A stretch of 64,000 bases of DNA from Paralithodes platypus (GCA_032716605.1 CM064519.1:27927641-27991640), one strand, 5' to 3'. Positions 33,641 to 43,927 are shown, numbered from the stretch's first letter. Numbers and translations: made by a program. The notes: generated by a model from the sequence alone, not told the origin.

Positions 33641-33692
<52 letters not shown>
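33641..33692. repeat. (TA)n microsatellite
   Basis: A TA run of about 50 bp with one interruption at its left end. Confidence 0.94.
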
Positions 33693-33693
<1 letters not shown>

Positions 33694-33913
33694 ATGGCAC
33701 TCATTCTCAATTGTTATTAGGTATTCATATAGATTTGGAGTAATTTTGGCACTTACATAACATCATTTGACCAAGAGAGTTGATCATTAAAACGTGCTGG
33801 TTATACATAATTGTGGTGTAATTTTCTCCGCCGGTGACAGTTATGTGAATAATATATATTGCCGTTGTCGTTTGTTTGTCAGTCTGTCCGTTTGTCCAAC
33901 ATGATCTCCAACA

Positions 33914-34017
33914 TTTAAGCAGGCGTCACACCATGCTGACTTGAGCCAAGACTGTCCACGACCCTTAGGTCGCGGACAGTCTTGGCCTCAAATCGGCTAG
34001 GTGTGACGCCTGCTTTA
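33914..34017. mobile_element. Palindromic mini-MITE F1 (104 bp)
   Basis: The whole element is a near-perfect hairpin. TTTAAGCAGGCGTCACACC at the left is mirrored by GGTGTGACGCCTGCTTTA at the right, and the inner arms GACTGTCCxCGACC and GGTCGCGGACAGTC flank a 4-base loop, CTTA. The end motif GTCACAC is shared with F2 at 59796-60012. No coding content. Confidence 0.85.
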
Positions 34018-34215
34018 GACACGAACTGATATGAATTTTGATGGCAACAACATATTTGTACTGTTGTTTTTCATGTTGATGTCAATTGTTTTGAAAGGAA
34101 ATTAAAATCTACGACAGCACTGATAAGAGTAGTATTATATATAACAATAATCCAAGAACAAATAATCAGAAATACTATATACTACAATACAAAGTTACAA
34201 AGCTTGTTTTTTGCG
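34018..34215. other. Short unannotated spacer
   Basis: Nothing recognised. Confidence 0.4.
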
Positions 34216-34552
34216 GGGGCTACTTATTCATATATTTATTTAATTTTGAGTTTCATTGTTAGACCTCCATCAAGCTTAAAACAAATACACCCTATATCCC
34301 CTTTCAAGATATATTTGTTCATTTTTCGGTAGAAAAATGTTCCGGCCTGTTCCTTTAAAAAATTGCAGGCTCACTATCGCTTCCTGGAAAGAATCGACAA
34401 ATAACGCCACGAAAGGTCTTAATATTGACTTAGTAATGGGGTGAAAGGTCTCAAAATCTCCAAACTAGTGAATGAACGTCTTAAAATCGCAAAACTAATG
34501 GGTCTAAACATGAGGGAGAAGGGGTCCATAAAAAGCGAGTACTACCCCCAAC
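34216..34552 (+). mobile_element. Family B TTAA MITE, ends decayed (B3)
   Basis: The internal order is preserved: GACCTCCATCAAGCTTAAAA, TTTTTCGGTAGAAAAATGTT, CTCACTATCGCTTCCTGGAA, GCCACGAAAGGTCTTAATAT and GGTCTAAACATGAGGGAGAA. The TTAA ends are not recognisable, so this is an older copy. Confidence 0.8.
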
Positions 34553-34716
34553 AACTGCCGCGGGTCAACACTGGCAACTCAATATACAATTTTAACACAT
34601 ACTTTGTATTGACATGGTTTGACACACTGACACTCAAACAATAACAGAGTCAATTATTGGTTAATTTAACTCACGTTCACCCGCCATGGTGCACACGTCA
34701 CCCTTTCCCTTCCCTT

Positions 34717-34761
34717 ACACACACACACACACACGCACGCACGCACGCACGCACACACACA

Positions 34762-34803
<42 letters not shown>
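34717..34803. repeat. (CA)n microsatellite
   Basis: An AC run with GCAC interruptions. It directly abuts the 5' truncation point of an L-B LINE copy. Confidence 0.95.
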
Positions 34804-34805
<2 letters not shown>

Positions 34806-35318
34806 ACTATCCCTGATACTTCTACAATACAAAAATCAATCCTTCATCTTCTCTCAATATTCTTTGTGTCTCTTTTTCTTCTGCTCTCACTTGGAGGACC
34901 ATATTACCAGTCTTGCTAAGGCAGCCTCCCAGAAGCTGGGTGTACTCAACCGCCTCAAGGGGTTCTTTACCCCTGCACAGCTTCTTGTTCTGTATAGGGG
35001 CACAGTGCGTCCTTGTATTGAGTATTGTTCACAAGTGTGGGGAGGATCCTCTCACACCGTACTCCTAGACAAAGTAGAAAGGAATGCCTTTCGTATCATT
35101 AATTCCCACCCCCTCACCAACTCTCTGCAATCTCTCTCTTTTCGCCACAATGTTGCATCTCTCTCGCTATTCTTTTGCTACTACAATAATCAGTGCTCCT
35201 CAGAGCTCTCCCAGTGTATACCACCTCCTCTTCGTAGGGTACGTGGTACCCGTCTTGCAACACAATCCCACCTCTACTCTGTGCAACTCTCCAACCCAAG
35301 AGTGAAACATTACTCTCT
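34804..35318 (+). mobile_element. L-B LINE fragment, plus strand
   Basis: Translation reads LEDHITSLAKAASQKLGVLN, GFFTPAQLLVLYRGTVRPCI, EYCSQVWGGSSHTVLLDKVE and FRHNVASLSLFFCYY. It is closely similar to the minus copy at 21425-22230 (same AQLLxLYRGTVxPCIEYCS). It covers only the C-terminal half of pol and is cut at both ends: on the left by the CA run, on the right by an H-type MITE remnant. Confidence 0.88.
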
Positions 35319-35329
35319 TGACCACTAAT

Positions 35330-35453
35330 CAATAACTCAAAAACGATAAGAGTAATCGCAAGCCAATATTTCTGGCATTTGGGAAGAGTCAGGCAGGGAA
35401 TAGGTGTGGATAATTGCACTCCATTTGTCTTTAGCCCTTTTTGACTTACAGAG
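35330..35453. mobile_element. H-type foldback MITE remnant, target of the LTR element
   Basis: Aligns with the middle and right part of the complete H element at 42986-43200: TAAGAGTAAT, CAATATTTCTGGCATTTGGG, AAGAGTCAGGCAGGGAATAG and CCTTTTTGACTTACAGAG. It stops exactly where the LTR begins. Sequence right of the LTR element (37037 on: CAGAGATTAGGGGATA) resembles the expected continuation. Confidence 0.7.
35449..35453. other. Target-site duplication CAGAG (left)
   Basis: CAGAG directly precedes the LTR terminus TGTATGG. The same five bases follow the other LTR terminus at 37037-37041. A 5-bp duplication is typical for LTR integrases. Confidence 0.7.
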
Positions 35454-35584
35454 TGTATGGTTGTCATGTAAAGCTACAACAACCTTGATAATCCTTTCTT
35501 GCACAAGGATGTAAAGTAAAAGTCCAGAGATAAGTGTGTAGGTTCTATATTAGCCAAAGAGATACAGAGAGCTGCGGGGCACTG
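35454..35584 (-). repeat. Partial 3' LTR
   Basis: 131 bp that end (minus strand) CATGACAACCATACA and match 36719-36849 with about ten differences. The U3-side portion is missing; at 35584 the sequence passes directly into gag. Confidence 0.85.
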
Positions 35585-36228
35585 CGGGTTCTGGGTGATA
35601 GCCTTCTGTGGTGGTGGTGGAGCTGTAGGGGTGGAGGATGTTGTTGTCCCCGGTGAGGTGGGTGTAGGTGCGGCGGCAGGTCGAGTAATTTGGGCCAGAG
35701 CCTGGACAAGGGCGGAGAACTTGGCCTCTGTGGTCTGTGTTCCGTCGTCGTCTCCTCCTGTCGTCGTCTTGTTTCCTCCTCCTGTCGTCGGTTTTCCTCT
35801 TCCCATCTTCTGCGGTCCTCCTCTTGTCTTCTGCGGTCCTCCTCCTGTTGTCTGCGGTCCTCCTCCTGTCTTCTGGTATAGTCGTCCCGTTGTCTGCATT
35901 GCTCCATATACTGTATGAGCTGAAGGAGGTCTGCACTTGTGGTAGGTTGTAGACTTGCAGGGTGTGGTGACAGGGGTGGCATCCCCCTATAGTGTAGGGG
36001 AGGTAAAGTGGGGGGAGGTTGGAGAGGCGGAGTGAAATGAGGGGTGGTGAGAGGAGGAGAGGTTGGAGTGGAATGAACTGCCTGGTACCCCTTACCAGCA
36101 ACTCCAACAGTATCTCCATCATTATCTCCACCACTATCTCCACCAGTAGCTCCACCATTATCTCCCTCCCCAGTATGGTCGTGTGGGGTGTCTGTGAGCT
36201 CCCCATGAAGCTGCCTGTCTCCCTCCAT
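35585..36228 (-). pseudogene. Gag N-terminal part, frameshifted and truncated
   Basis: Starting at an ATG at 36228, the minus-strand frame encodes a Gly/Asp-rich then Pro-rich N-terminus. LLQLIQYMEQCRQRDDYTRR follows, then an Arg/Glu/Gln coiled coil made of repeated RRQEEDRR. Around 35745-35765, in a GAC/GTC-rich run, the likely reading shifts to another frame encoding TEAKFSALVQALAQITRP and PPPPQKAITQNPQ. This order resembles arthropod gypsy-type gag N-termini. No capsid core or zinc knuckle remains. At 35584 the frame runs into the LTR. Confidence 0.7.
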
Positions 36229-36700
36229 ACTTGGTTGCTAGTTGACACTCTGTAGTCTTGCAGGAACGATGAAAATCTGCAGTACAACTGGAACAGTTTA
36301 TTTAATAGTACAAGAATTTATCTGTGCTAGAGTGAGTGAGTGAGTGCGGTAGGCTTGGCAACACCGTGTTGACTTGGCAGTGATGTGCGTGTGCCGGCCC
36401 AGCTGGAAGGCAACTTAGGCAAGTTGAGGTGCGAGAGCTTCAGTGTGGCTGGAGACGTTAGAGGGGGAGGGTATGCTACTCCTCGTTTTTGTCCAGCTAT
36501 GTTTCGGCAGCTATAACCCTCACAGAAAGTCAGGAATGGGCACAAATGACATGGGACATATAATAAAGGCACTGCACTACACACTTAAGCACTTCACTGC
36601 ACTATAAAGCACTGCACAATAATAAATCTAGGGCTGGAGAGGCGAGGTCTTGCAAGATGGCTGGCTGATAATCCGGTCTTGGCTCGTATCTCCTGGCTTT

Positions 36701-36718
36701 AATACACTGACTGCGCCA
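36701..36718 (-). promoter_or_regulatory. Primer-binding site
   Basis: Immediately inside the LTR end, the minus strand reads TGGCGCAGTCAGTGTATT. It starts with TGG, complementary to a tRNA CCA end. TGGCGCAGT-type sites are known from arthropod gypsy-like elements. The exact primer tRNA was not determined. Confidence 0.75.
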
Positions 36719-37036
36719 TGTATGGTTGTCATGTATAGCTACAACAACCTTGATAATCCTTTCTTGCACAAGGATGTAAAGTAAAAGTCCAGAGATAAAT
36801 TTGTAGGTTGTGTATTAGCCAAAGAGATACAGAGAGCTGGGGGGCACTGTGCTGAAGGTGCCGACCGGAGTTTAACTGAGGAACATGTGCAATGTTGGAT
36901 ATATTTGGTGCAATGAGCTACTACAGAGTACGGTATATTACCATGGGATATTAAACAATTATGGTATTGCCCTGAAAGTACATGTGTGTATGTTGCAATA
37001 TGATTAAGGCATGTATGCACTTAACCTATATCCACA
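36719..37036 (-). repeat. 5' LTR, complete (318 bp)
   Basis: On the plus strand it runs from TGTATGG to TCCACA, so the LTR has TG...CA ends in its own orientation. The right boundary is set by the CAGAG duplication at 37037-37041 and not by a second complete LTR, so it is less certain than the left one. Confidence 0.7.
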
Positions 37037-37058
37037 CAGAGATTAGGGGATACGATTT

Positions 37059-37260
37059 CCAGCAGGAGAATGGCTAATATGTCGTGAGAGTGTGCTTAAG
37101 CCTTTAACTGTCTTGATAGCGTAATAGTTAGTGTGCTGGATTTATGTGTGAGTATCCTAGGTTCGAGTCCTGGGAGTGCCAAACGTGTTCATAAATGTCA
37201 TTAATTTCATTAATTAGGTGTATTTGTAAGATCATTTGTGGGTTGGTGATATCACGGATG
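37059..37260 (+). mobile_element. tRNA-derived SINE (S3), empty site for MITE A0
   Basis: Contains GAGAATGGCTAATATGTCGT, a single TTTAACTGTCTTGATAG, an A-box-like TAGCGTAATAGTTAGTG and a perfect B box, GGTTCGAGTCC, at 37160-37170. The body ATTTCATTAATTAGGTGTAT and GTGGGTTGGTGA follows. It matches both flanks of MITE A0 at 15.8-16.2 kb, without the MITE. Confidence 0.85.
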
Positions 37261-37441
37261 AATGGACTACTGTTACAGGATCGGAAATATGTTTTTTAAC
37301 CTTCCAGAATGCCTTGACGTAGTTTGTAATGTTATTCTGGCTAGGAATAGACAATTATATCAATATATAAATCAATATATAAAAGAATAGGTTGTAACAA
37401 ACATTGAATTGTGATAGATTGTACTGATTCTAACCCGCATA

Positions 37442-37878
37442 AAATCGTCTAATGATAGCCTGAATAAATCGTCTAATGATAACCTGAATAAATCGTCTAA
37501 TGATAACCTGAATAAATCGTCTAATGATAACCTGAATAAATCGTCTAATGATAACCTGAATAAATCGTCTAATGATAACCTGAATAAATCGTCTAATGAT
37601 AACCTGAATAAATCGTCTAATGATAACCTGAATAAATCGTCTAATGATAACCTGAATAAATCGTCTAATGATAACCTGAATAAATCGTCTAATGATAACC
37701 TGAATAAATCGTCTAATGATAACCTGAATAAATCGTCTAATGATAACCTGAATAAATCGTCTAATGATAACCTGAATAAATCGTCTAATGATAACCTGAA
37801 TAAATCGTCTAATGATAACCTGAATAAATCGTCTAATGATAACCTGAATAAATCGTCTAATGATAACCTGAATAAATC
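37442..37878. repeat. 24-bp minisatellite, about 18 copies
   Basis: The unit is AAATCGTCTAATGATAACCT plus GAAT. The copies are nearly identical. The unit closely resembles the right subterminal segment of family A MITEs (ATCGTCTAATAGTAGCCAGAAT-like at 59148). Being a multiple of 3 without stops, the minus strand encodes a perfect 8-residue peptide repeat (RRFIQVII), probably meaningless. Confidence 0.97.
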
Positions 37879-37905
37879 TACAATGCTGCCATGTTTTTGA
37901 AGACG

Positions 37906-38283
37906 TTAAGGGGGTCACCGTTTTTTTTTTCTCACCTTTTCTCTCTTTCCCTGGCTTGTATCCAATCGGCCCCATTCAGCCAACTGTTTTAAGACGTTTA
38001 TCCCCTTCCAGGTGTCGATTTCTTCCTGGCGAGCGATAGCGAGCCAGCTTTGTATGGAGAAATCCGGCTTTGCCGGAGAAATTTTTCTATTGAAATATGT
38101 ACAAATTTAACTTGCTGTCATAACAAAAAAATATATAAGCTGGCTCGCTACCGCTCGCCAGGAAAATATTGATACCTGGATGGGGGTAAACGTCTTAAAA
38201 CAATAAAATGAATGGGGCCTAATGGGTCCAAGCCAAAGAGAGAGGGAGATAAAGAGAAAAAATAGCGAGGTGGGCTCCCTTAA
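37906..38283. mobile_element. Family C foldback TTAA MITE (C1)
   Basis: It starts TTAAGGGGGTCACCG and ends GGTGGGCTCCCTTAA. Two opposed copies of the core are present: TGGCGAGCGATAGCGAGCC near 38027, and GGCTCGCTACCGCTCGCCAG near 38142. They flank a middle with CCGGCTTTGCCGG. Mirrored outer blocks are GGCCCCATTCAGCC and GAATGGGGCC. 378 bp, no ORF. Confidence 0.88.
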
Positions 38284-38440
38284 TGAAACCAGGAAGGTGC
38301 ATAAACTCTAACTTGTGATGAGTTTGGTCGAGGCGAGTCACACAAGTTACACAAACTTGCTCTGTATGTCAAGGTTTGGTCACTTTCAGGACATTGAGCG
38401 GAATCCTCGTGTATATTTTGTCTTCCCTCTGTACCTAAAA

Positions 38441-39030
38441 TATTACACACCGCGTATAATACTGTTTCCTCTGAGGCTTGAAGTATTACACACCGCGTAT
38501 AATACTGTTTCCTCTGAGGCTTATATTACACACCGCGTATAATACTGTTTCCACACCGCGTATAATACTGTTTCCTCTGAGGCTTATATTACACACCGCG
38601 TATAATACTGTTTCCTCTGAGGCTTATATTACACACCGCGTATAATACTGTTTCCTCTGAGGCTTATATTACACACCGCGTATAATACTGTTTCCTCTGA
38701 GGCTTATATTACACACCGCGTATAATACTGTTTCCTCTGAGGCTTATATTACACACCGCGTATAATACTGTTTCCTCTGAGGCTTATATTACACACTGCG
38801 TATAATACTGTTTCCTCTGAGGCTTATATTACACACCGCGTATAATACTCTTTCCTCTGAGGCTTATATTACACACCGCGTATAATACTGTTTCCTCTGA
38901 GGCTTATATTACACACCGCGTATAATACTGTTTCCTCTAAGGCTTATATTACACACCGCGTATAATACTGTTTCCTCTGAGGCTTATATTACACACCGCG
39001 TATAATACTGTTTCCTCTGAGGCTTGAAGT
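38441..39030. repeat. 40-bp minisatellite, about 15 copies
   Basis: The unit is GAGGCTTATATTACACACCG plus CGTATAATACTGTTTCCTCT. The outermost copies carry GAGGCTTGAAGTATT instead. One copy near 38552 is shortened. Confidence 0.97.
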
Positions 39031-39625
39031 ATTTAAGTTTGTGTGTAACATACTTCTTTCTGCACTCATGCGTAAATTAGCTTGCATTGAATAACGGAAT
39101 ACATTCAGGATTAATGCCTAATTGATTTCTTATCCCTGAATTCATTAATAAATGACCAGGTACCAGCTCTACAACAATGTTTACACTTTGCAATATTTCA
39201 ATCAATTTCACCCTCGGAGGGTCACTCATGGGAAGTAATTATTGTCTTTGGTCTACTATGATGACTTGTACACTACATTCTGGATATCATTAAGCATAGA
39301 CTACAGTAGATCTAATGTAGTATATGCATTATGTGATTCTACGCAGCTTTGAAATATCATTAAGAATCGGAAACATACTGTCTATATAAATTCATCTTTT
39401 GATTCCCATAGATCGCCTTTCAGTTTAATTAAATCGCGTAATAGTAGTCAACATCAAATAACTTAAAGACCCATGATATCCTGAAACAGTTACATTAAAT
39501 TGTCTGATAGTAGACAGAAAATTATAGTATATGATCCTCGTCCGGGCACAAAGATGTATAACTCCTTTCCTGCATTATGTGAAATATAACACATCTGTTA
39601 GCATGGCTGTCGAATTAGAGTGTCC
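39031..39625. other. Unannotated AT-rich region
   Basis: No recognised feature. Confidence 0.5.
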
Positions 39626-39921
39626 TTAAGGGGAGGTGGGCTGGTTTTCTGCCACCCCATCTCCTTCGCGTTTCGCCCTATTGTGTTTTAAATTTTAAGA
39701 CGTTCGGCCCATTAGTTTGGCGATTTAAAGATTGTATGCCCCATTTCTTTGTCAATATTTAGACCTTTCGTGCCACGTAGGTGTCGATATTTTTCTGGCG
39801 AGCGATAGCGAGCCTGTCTAAGGGCTGTTTTTACATCTAGATGGAGGTCTAGGGAGGAAACTAAAATATATTTAATAAATCCAAACACCAAGCAAATAAA
39901 TAAGCCTGCATCTCCCCTTCA
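39626..39921 (-). mobile_element. Family B TTAA MITE (B4)
   Basis: Begins TTAAGGGGAGGTGGGCTGG. It has the minus-strand order AAGACGTTCGGCCCATTAGT, TTTCGTGCCAC, TAGGTGTCGAT, TGGCGAGCGATAGCGAGCC and GATGGAGGTCTAGGGAGGAA. The CCGGCCGAAGGCCGG palindrome has been deleted. The right end is CTCCCCTTCA, one base off TTAA. Confidence 0.85.
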
Positions 39922-40022
39922 TGAGACCAGTAGATATAAATACAACAAACAAAGGCAGTGTGACAAGCAAACAGACATCCAGCCCGACACACAGCCAGTC
40001 AGGCGGGAGAAAACAATGCAGA

Positions 40023-41208
40023 CAAATATATACCGACAACCAACCACCAATGAATATATACCGACAACCAACCACCAATGAAGATATACCGACAACCAAC
40101 CACCAATGAAGATATACCGACAACCAACCACCAATGAAGATATACCGACAACCAACCACCAATGAAGATATACCGACAACCAACCACCAATGAAGATATA
40201 TACCGACAACCAACCACCAATGAAGATATACCGACAACCAACCACCAATGAAGATATACCGACAACCAACCACCAATGAATATATACCGACAACCAACCA
40301 CCAATGAATATATACCGACAACCAACCACCAATGAATATATACCGACAACCAACCACCAATGAATATATACCGACAACCAACCACCAATGAATATATACC
40401 GACAACCAACCACCAATGAATATACCGACAACCAACCACCAATGAATATATACCGACAACCAACCACCAATGAATATATACCGACAACCAACCACCAATG
40501 AAGATATACCGACAACCAACCACCAATGAAGATATACCGACAACCAACCACCAATGAATATATACCGACAACCAACCACCAATGAATATATACCGACAAC
40601 CAACCACCAATGAATATATACCGACAACCAACCACCAATGAATATATACCGACAACCAACCACCAATGAATATATACCGACAACCAACCACCAATGAATA
40701 TTTAACGACAAACCAACCACCAATGAATATATACCGACAACCAACCACCAATGAATATATACCGACAACCAACCACCAATGAATATATACCGACAACCAA
40801 CCACCAATGAATATATACCGACAACCAACCACCAATGAATATATACCGACAACCAACCACCAATGAATATATACCGACAACCAACCACCAATGAATATAT
40901 ACCGACAACCAACCACCAATGAATATATACCGACAACCAACCACCAATGAATATATACCGACAACCAACCACCAATGAATATATACCGACAACCAACCAC
41001 CAATGAAGATATACCGACAACCAACCACCAATGAAGATATACCGACAACCAACCACCAATGAATATATACCGACAACCAACCACCAATGAATATATACCG
41101 ACAACCAACCACCAATGAATATATACCGACAACCAACCACCAATGAATATATACCGACAACCAACCACCAATGAATATATACCGACAACCAACCACCAAA
41201 GAATATAT
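40023..41208. repeat. 28-bp minisatellite, about 42 copies
   Basis: The unit is GAATATATACCGACAACCAA plus CCACCAAT. Main variants are GAAGATATACC and a shorter GAATATACC unit. The minus strand is open in all three phases (Trp/Val/Gly/Tyr-rich frames above 400 codons) because the unit contains no stop in that sense and is not a multiple of 3. Not called as coding. Confidence 0.97.
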
Positions 41209-41465
41209 AGATTCAGGCAAGAAAAGACAGAAATACAGAGAGAGAGAGGGAAACAGACACACTGGGTTGCCAATCCGACGTTTAGACAGCCATCCATATA
41301 GAGAGCTAAACTCAAATGGAAACACAAATGCCGTTAAGACTGATAGTAAGATTATAATTAAGACGAATAGGGAACATAAGTCTTGTTTCCAGAGCCCTTG
41401 TTGTTTTCGGAAAAGTAAAAGTGTTCCTGAATAGTGATGCATGTTGTGGGAACCAGACTGCTGTT
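41209..41465. other. Spacer
   Basis: Short purine-rich stretch after the array; nothing recognised. Confidence 0.4.
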
Positions 41466-41580
41466 TGTGTGTGTGTGTATGTATGTATGTGTGTGCGTAG
41501 ATGTGAGTGTGTGTGTGTGTGTGAGCGTATATGTGAGCGTGTGTATGTGTGTGCATATGTGTGATCGTGTGTGTGTTTAC
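41466..41580. repeat. Degenerate (GT)n
   Basis: GT-rich run with GTAT and GAGC interruptions. Confidence 0.9.
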
Positions 41581-41619
41581 CGCTCAAACTTCTTCGAACT
41601 TCTAAGCAATTCTCGAAAG

Positions 41620-42000
41620 TAAATATGTACAAAGGAAATCAAGCAACAACAGGTCTAGTGACCCCTCTAGGCTGCTTGTCCTCCAAAACACTGATGATCG
41701 AGTGTCCAAACAGTGGTTTAAAGTGGGTAAGGGAAAATTGGAAAGGGAACTACTGCCCTGGAACCAATGTCCGTGGCAGGATTAGGAAGTTAGTAGGGGA
41801 CAGATGGCTTAGTAACATAACAGTTATAAGGGATCTTTCGTATATCTGGGAAAAAGAGAATGACGTCTTAGTAATATATATATATACGCAATAATCCTTG
41901 ATGAATCTGAGGGGGGAATAAAATGAAGTTATCCATTCACAAACGCAGTCAGCCGCGGGTTTGATGCAAGATATTTGTCTAGGCAAAGTTTAAAAGAATC
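41620..42000 (-). mobile_element. L-A LINE 3' UTR fragment
   Basis: Matches the reverse complement of 6600-6890: GTACAAAGGAAATCAAGCAA, GCTTGTCCTCCAAAACACTG, CAAACAGTGGTTTAAAGTGG and TTAGGAAGTTAGTAGGGGAC. It then has an insert (TAACATAACAGTTATAAGGG...) not seen in the other copies, before the AAACGCAGTCAG block at 41941. It contains the 3' UTR plus the last few codons of pol, 5'-truncated. Confidence 0.88.
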
Positions 42001-42071
42001 ACAAATGTACAGTACATGTACGCGCGTACACATACTACCCTAACTCACACATAAACATACCTACCAATACA

Positions 42072-42073
<2 letters not shown>

Positions 42074-42164
<91 letters not shown>
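42074..42164. repeat. (TC)n microsatellite
   Basis: An uninterrupted TC run of about 90 bp. Confidence 0.97.
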
Positions 42165-42167
<3 letters not shown>

Positions 42168-42459
42168 AGTAAGGGAAACGATAACATGAGACACATAAAT
42201 AAGTGTGACGAATATAAACAGTAAATGAAACTAAAGAAAAAGAAAAAAAAAATCAGATGAAAACGAGAGGCAACCCCATGGTCAAAAACGTCAACAAGAG
42301 AGCCCTCTGATTGTGTATGCGTGTTCTCTCCATTACAAGGATCCACACCAGAAAACTGACGAAACCCAAAAAGAGGCTATAGAGAACAGGACGAAAAGTT
42401 GTTCACAGTTAGGCCTTGTATATAACGGTAAACAAACATATAATACATATTATACAAAT
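42165..42459. other. Spacer
   Basis: Nothing recognised. Confidence 0.4.
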
Positions 42460-42965
42460 ACATAGATATATAAGTAAGTAAACAAAAAATATTTATACAT
42501 AAATAAGTAAGTAAACAAAATATTTATACATAAATAAGTAAGTAAACAAAATATTTATACATAAATAAGTAAGTAAACAAAATATTTATACATAAATAAT
42601 TAAGTAAAACAAATATTTATACATAAATAATTAAGTAAACAAAATATTTATACATAAATAAGTAAGTAAACAAAATATTTATACATAAATAAGTAAGTAA
42701 ACAAAATATTTATACATAAATAAGTAAGTAAACAAAATAGTTATACATAAATAAGTAAGTAAACAAAATAGTTATACATAAATAAGTAAGTAAACAAAAT
42801 ATTTATACATAAATAAGTAAGTAAACAAAATATTTATACATAAATAAGTAAGTAAACAAAATATTTATACATAAATAAGTAAGTAAACAAAATATTTATA
42901 CATAAATAAGTAAGTAAACAAAATATTTATACATATATAAGTAAGTAAACTAAATATTTATCCAT
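42460..42965. repeat. 31-bp minisatellite, about 16 copies
   Basis: The unit is ATAAATAAGTAAGTAAACAA plus AATATTTATAC, with AAGTAAG/AATTAAG and ATATTT/ATAGTT variants. Extremely AT-rich. Confidence 0.96.
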
Positions 42966-42985
42966 AAACAGGAAAAGAGGCAAAA

Positions 42986-43200
42986 CTATAGTCTATTCGC
43001 TGTAAGTAGGCGAAAAATCATGACCTCTACCCTCTGTAATTCAAGAACGACTAGAGTAATGGAGCTAATATTTCCACCATTTGGGAAGAGTAAGTCGAGG
43101 AATAGATGTGGAAATTTACAGCCAATTTGCTTTAGTCCTTTTTGAGTTACAGAGGATAGAGGTATTTATTTCTCGCCTACTTACAGTGAATAGACTATAG
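42986..43200. mobile_element. Family H foldback MITE, complete (215 bp)
   Basis: The left end CTATAGTCTATTCGCTGTAA plus GTAGGCGA is mirrored by the right end TCGCCTACTTACAGTGAATA plus GACTATAG. Further mirrored blocks are ACCTCTACCCTCTGTAA and TTACAGAGGATAGAGGT, giving arms of about 65 bp. A second, partial copy lies at 35330-35453. The end duplication may be TA. No ORF. Confidence 0.87.
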
Positions 43201-43264
43201 CAAATATAGAGTGAAAAGTGATGGCCAGTATGACGAAATACCAGAGTTCAGCAGTTCATAAAAT

Positions 43265-43432
43265 TAATGTAATTACCAATGGGAAGCTTCCTTCCACCGA
43301 CGTATATGTGTAGACACATGAAGCAGACACATGCGATTTAATATTTGTGTGATATGACTCAGCCAGGCCTCGAACCCAGGCCAGTAGTGCAGCACTCCAA
43401 CACCTTAACCACTAGGCCATCGAGGCGCTAAA
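43265..43432 (-). mobile_element. tRNA-derived SINE
   Basis: On the minus strand an A box, TGGCCTAGTGGTTAAGGTG (43401-43419), and a B box, GGTTCGAGGCC (43366-43376), have tRNA spacing. The body continues to about 43265 with GTGTCTGCTTCATGTGTCTA. The acceptor ends do not pair, so it is a SINE head and not a tRNA gene. Confidence 0.75.
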
Positions 43433-43495
43433 AGTTAAGAGAGCTGGCTTCATGTTTCCACCACCAAGGATTACTTAATGTGTATAATATAATCG

Positions 43496-43877
43496 TTAAG
43501 GGGGTCACCCGCCTTTTTTATCTTTCTCTTCTTTTCTCTCTTTCCCTGGCTTGCATCCATTCGGCCCCATTCAGCCAACTGTTTTAAGACGTTTATCCCC
43601 ATCCAGGTGTCGATTTCTTCCTGGCGAGCGAAAGCGAGCCAGCATATTTTTAAAAATGTTTTTGACTGCAGGCTAAATTTGTACATTTGTTTATAGAAAA
43701 ATGTCTCTGACGAAGCCGTATTTCTCCATACAATGTTGGCTTGCTATCGCTCGCCAGGAAGAAATCTACACCTGGATGGGGATAAACGTCCTAAAATACT
43801 AGGCTGAATGCGGCAGAATGGATACAAACCAGAGAAAGAGAGAAAAGGAGAGAAAAAATGCTGCTCACACCCCTTAA
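43496..43877. mobile_element. Family C foldback TTAA MITE (C2)
   Basis: Starts TTAAGGGGGTCACCCGCC and ends CTCACACCCCTTAA. The opposed cores CTGGCGAGCGAAAGCGAGCC (43620) and GGCTTGCTATCGCTCGCCAG (43738) flank the middle. Outer blocks GGCCCCATTCAGCC and a decayed GAATGCGGCA are mirrored. 382 bp. Confidence 0.88.
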
Positions 43878-43927
43878 CAGTTTTAATACAATCCCAGTCA
43901 TAAATTCTACCCCCGAATGGTAGAAGT

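Larger units (their letters stand above)
35454..37036 (-). mobile_element. Ty3/gypsy-like LTR retrotransposon, internally deleted
   Basis: Direct copies of a 131-bp sequence (35454-35584 and 36719-36849) are the R/U5-side ends of two LTRs. Between them, on the minus strand, lie a primer-binding site, a leader and the start of gag. The 3' LTR copy lacks its upstream part, so one deletion removed the rest of gag, all of pol and part of the 3' LTR. Ends are TG...CA with a 5-bp target duplication. The element cannot move. It sits inside an older H-type MITE. Confidence 0.85.

Noticed and set aside
36019..36255. Plus-strand frames opposite gag
   Set aside because: They are antisense to the gag start of the LTR element and have no features of their own.
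41571..41894. Conserved 60-residue peptide frame (also at 6690-7040 minus)
   Set aside because: It is the antisense of the L-A LINE 3' UTR. Conservation reflects recent copying of the LINE, not protein function.
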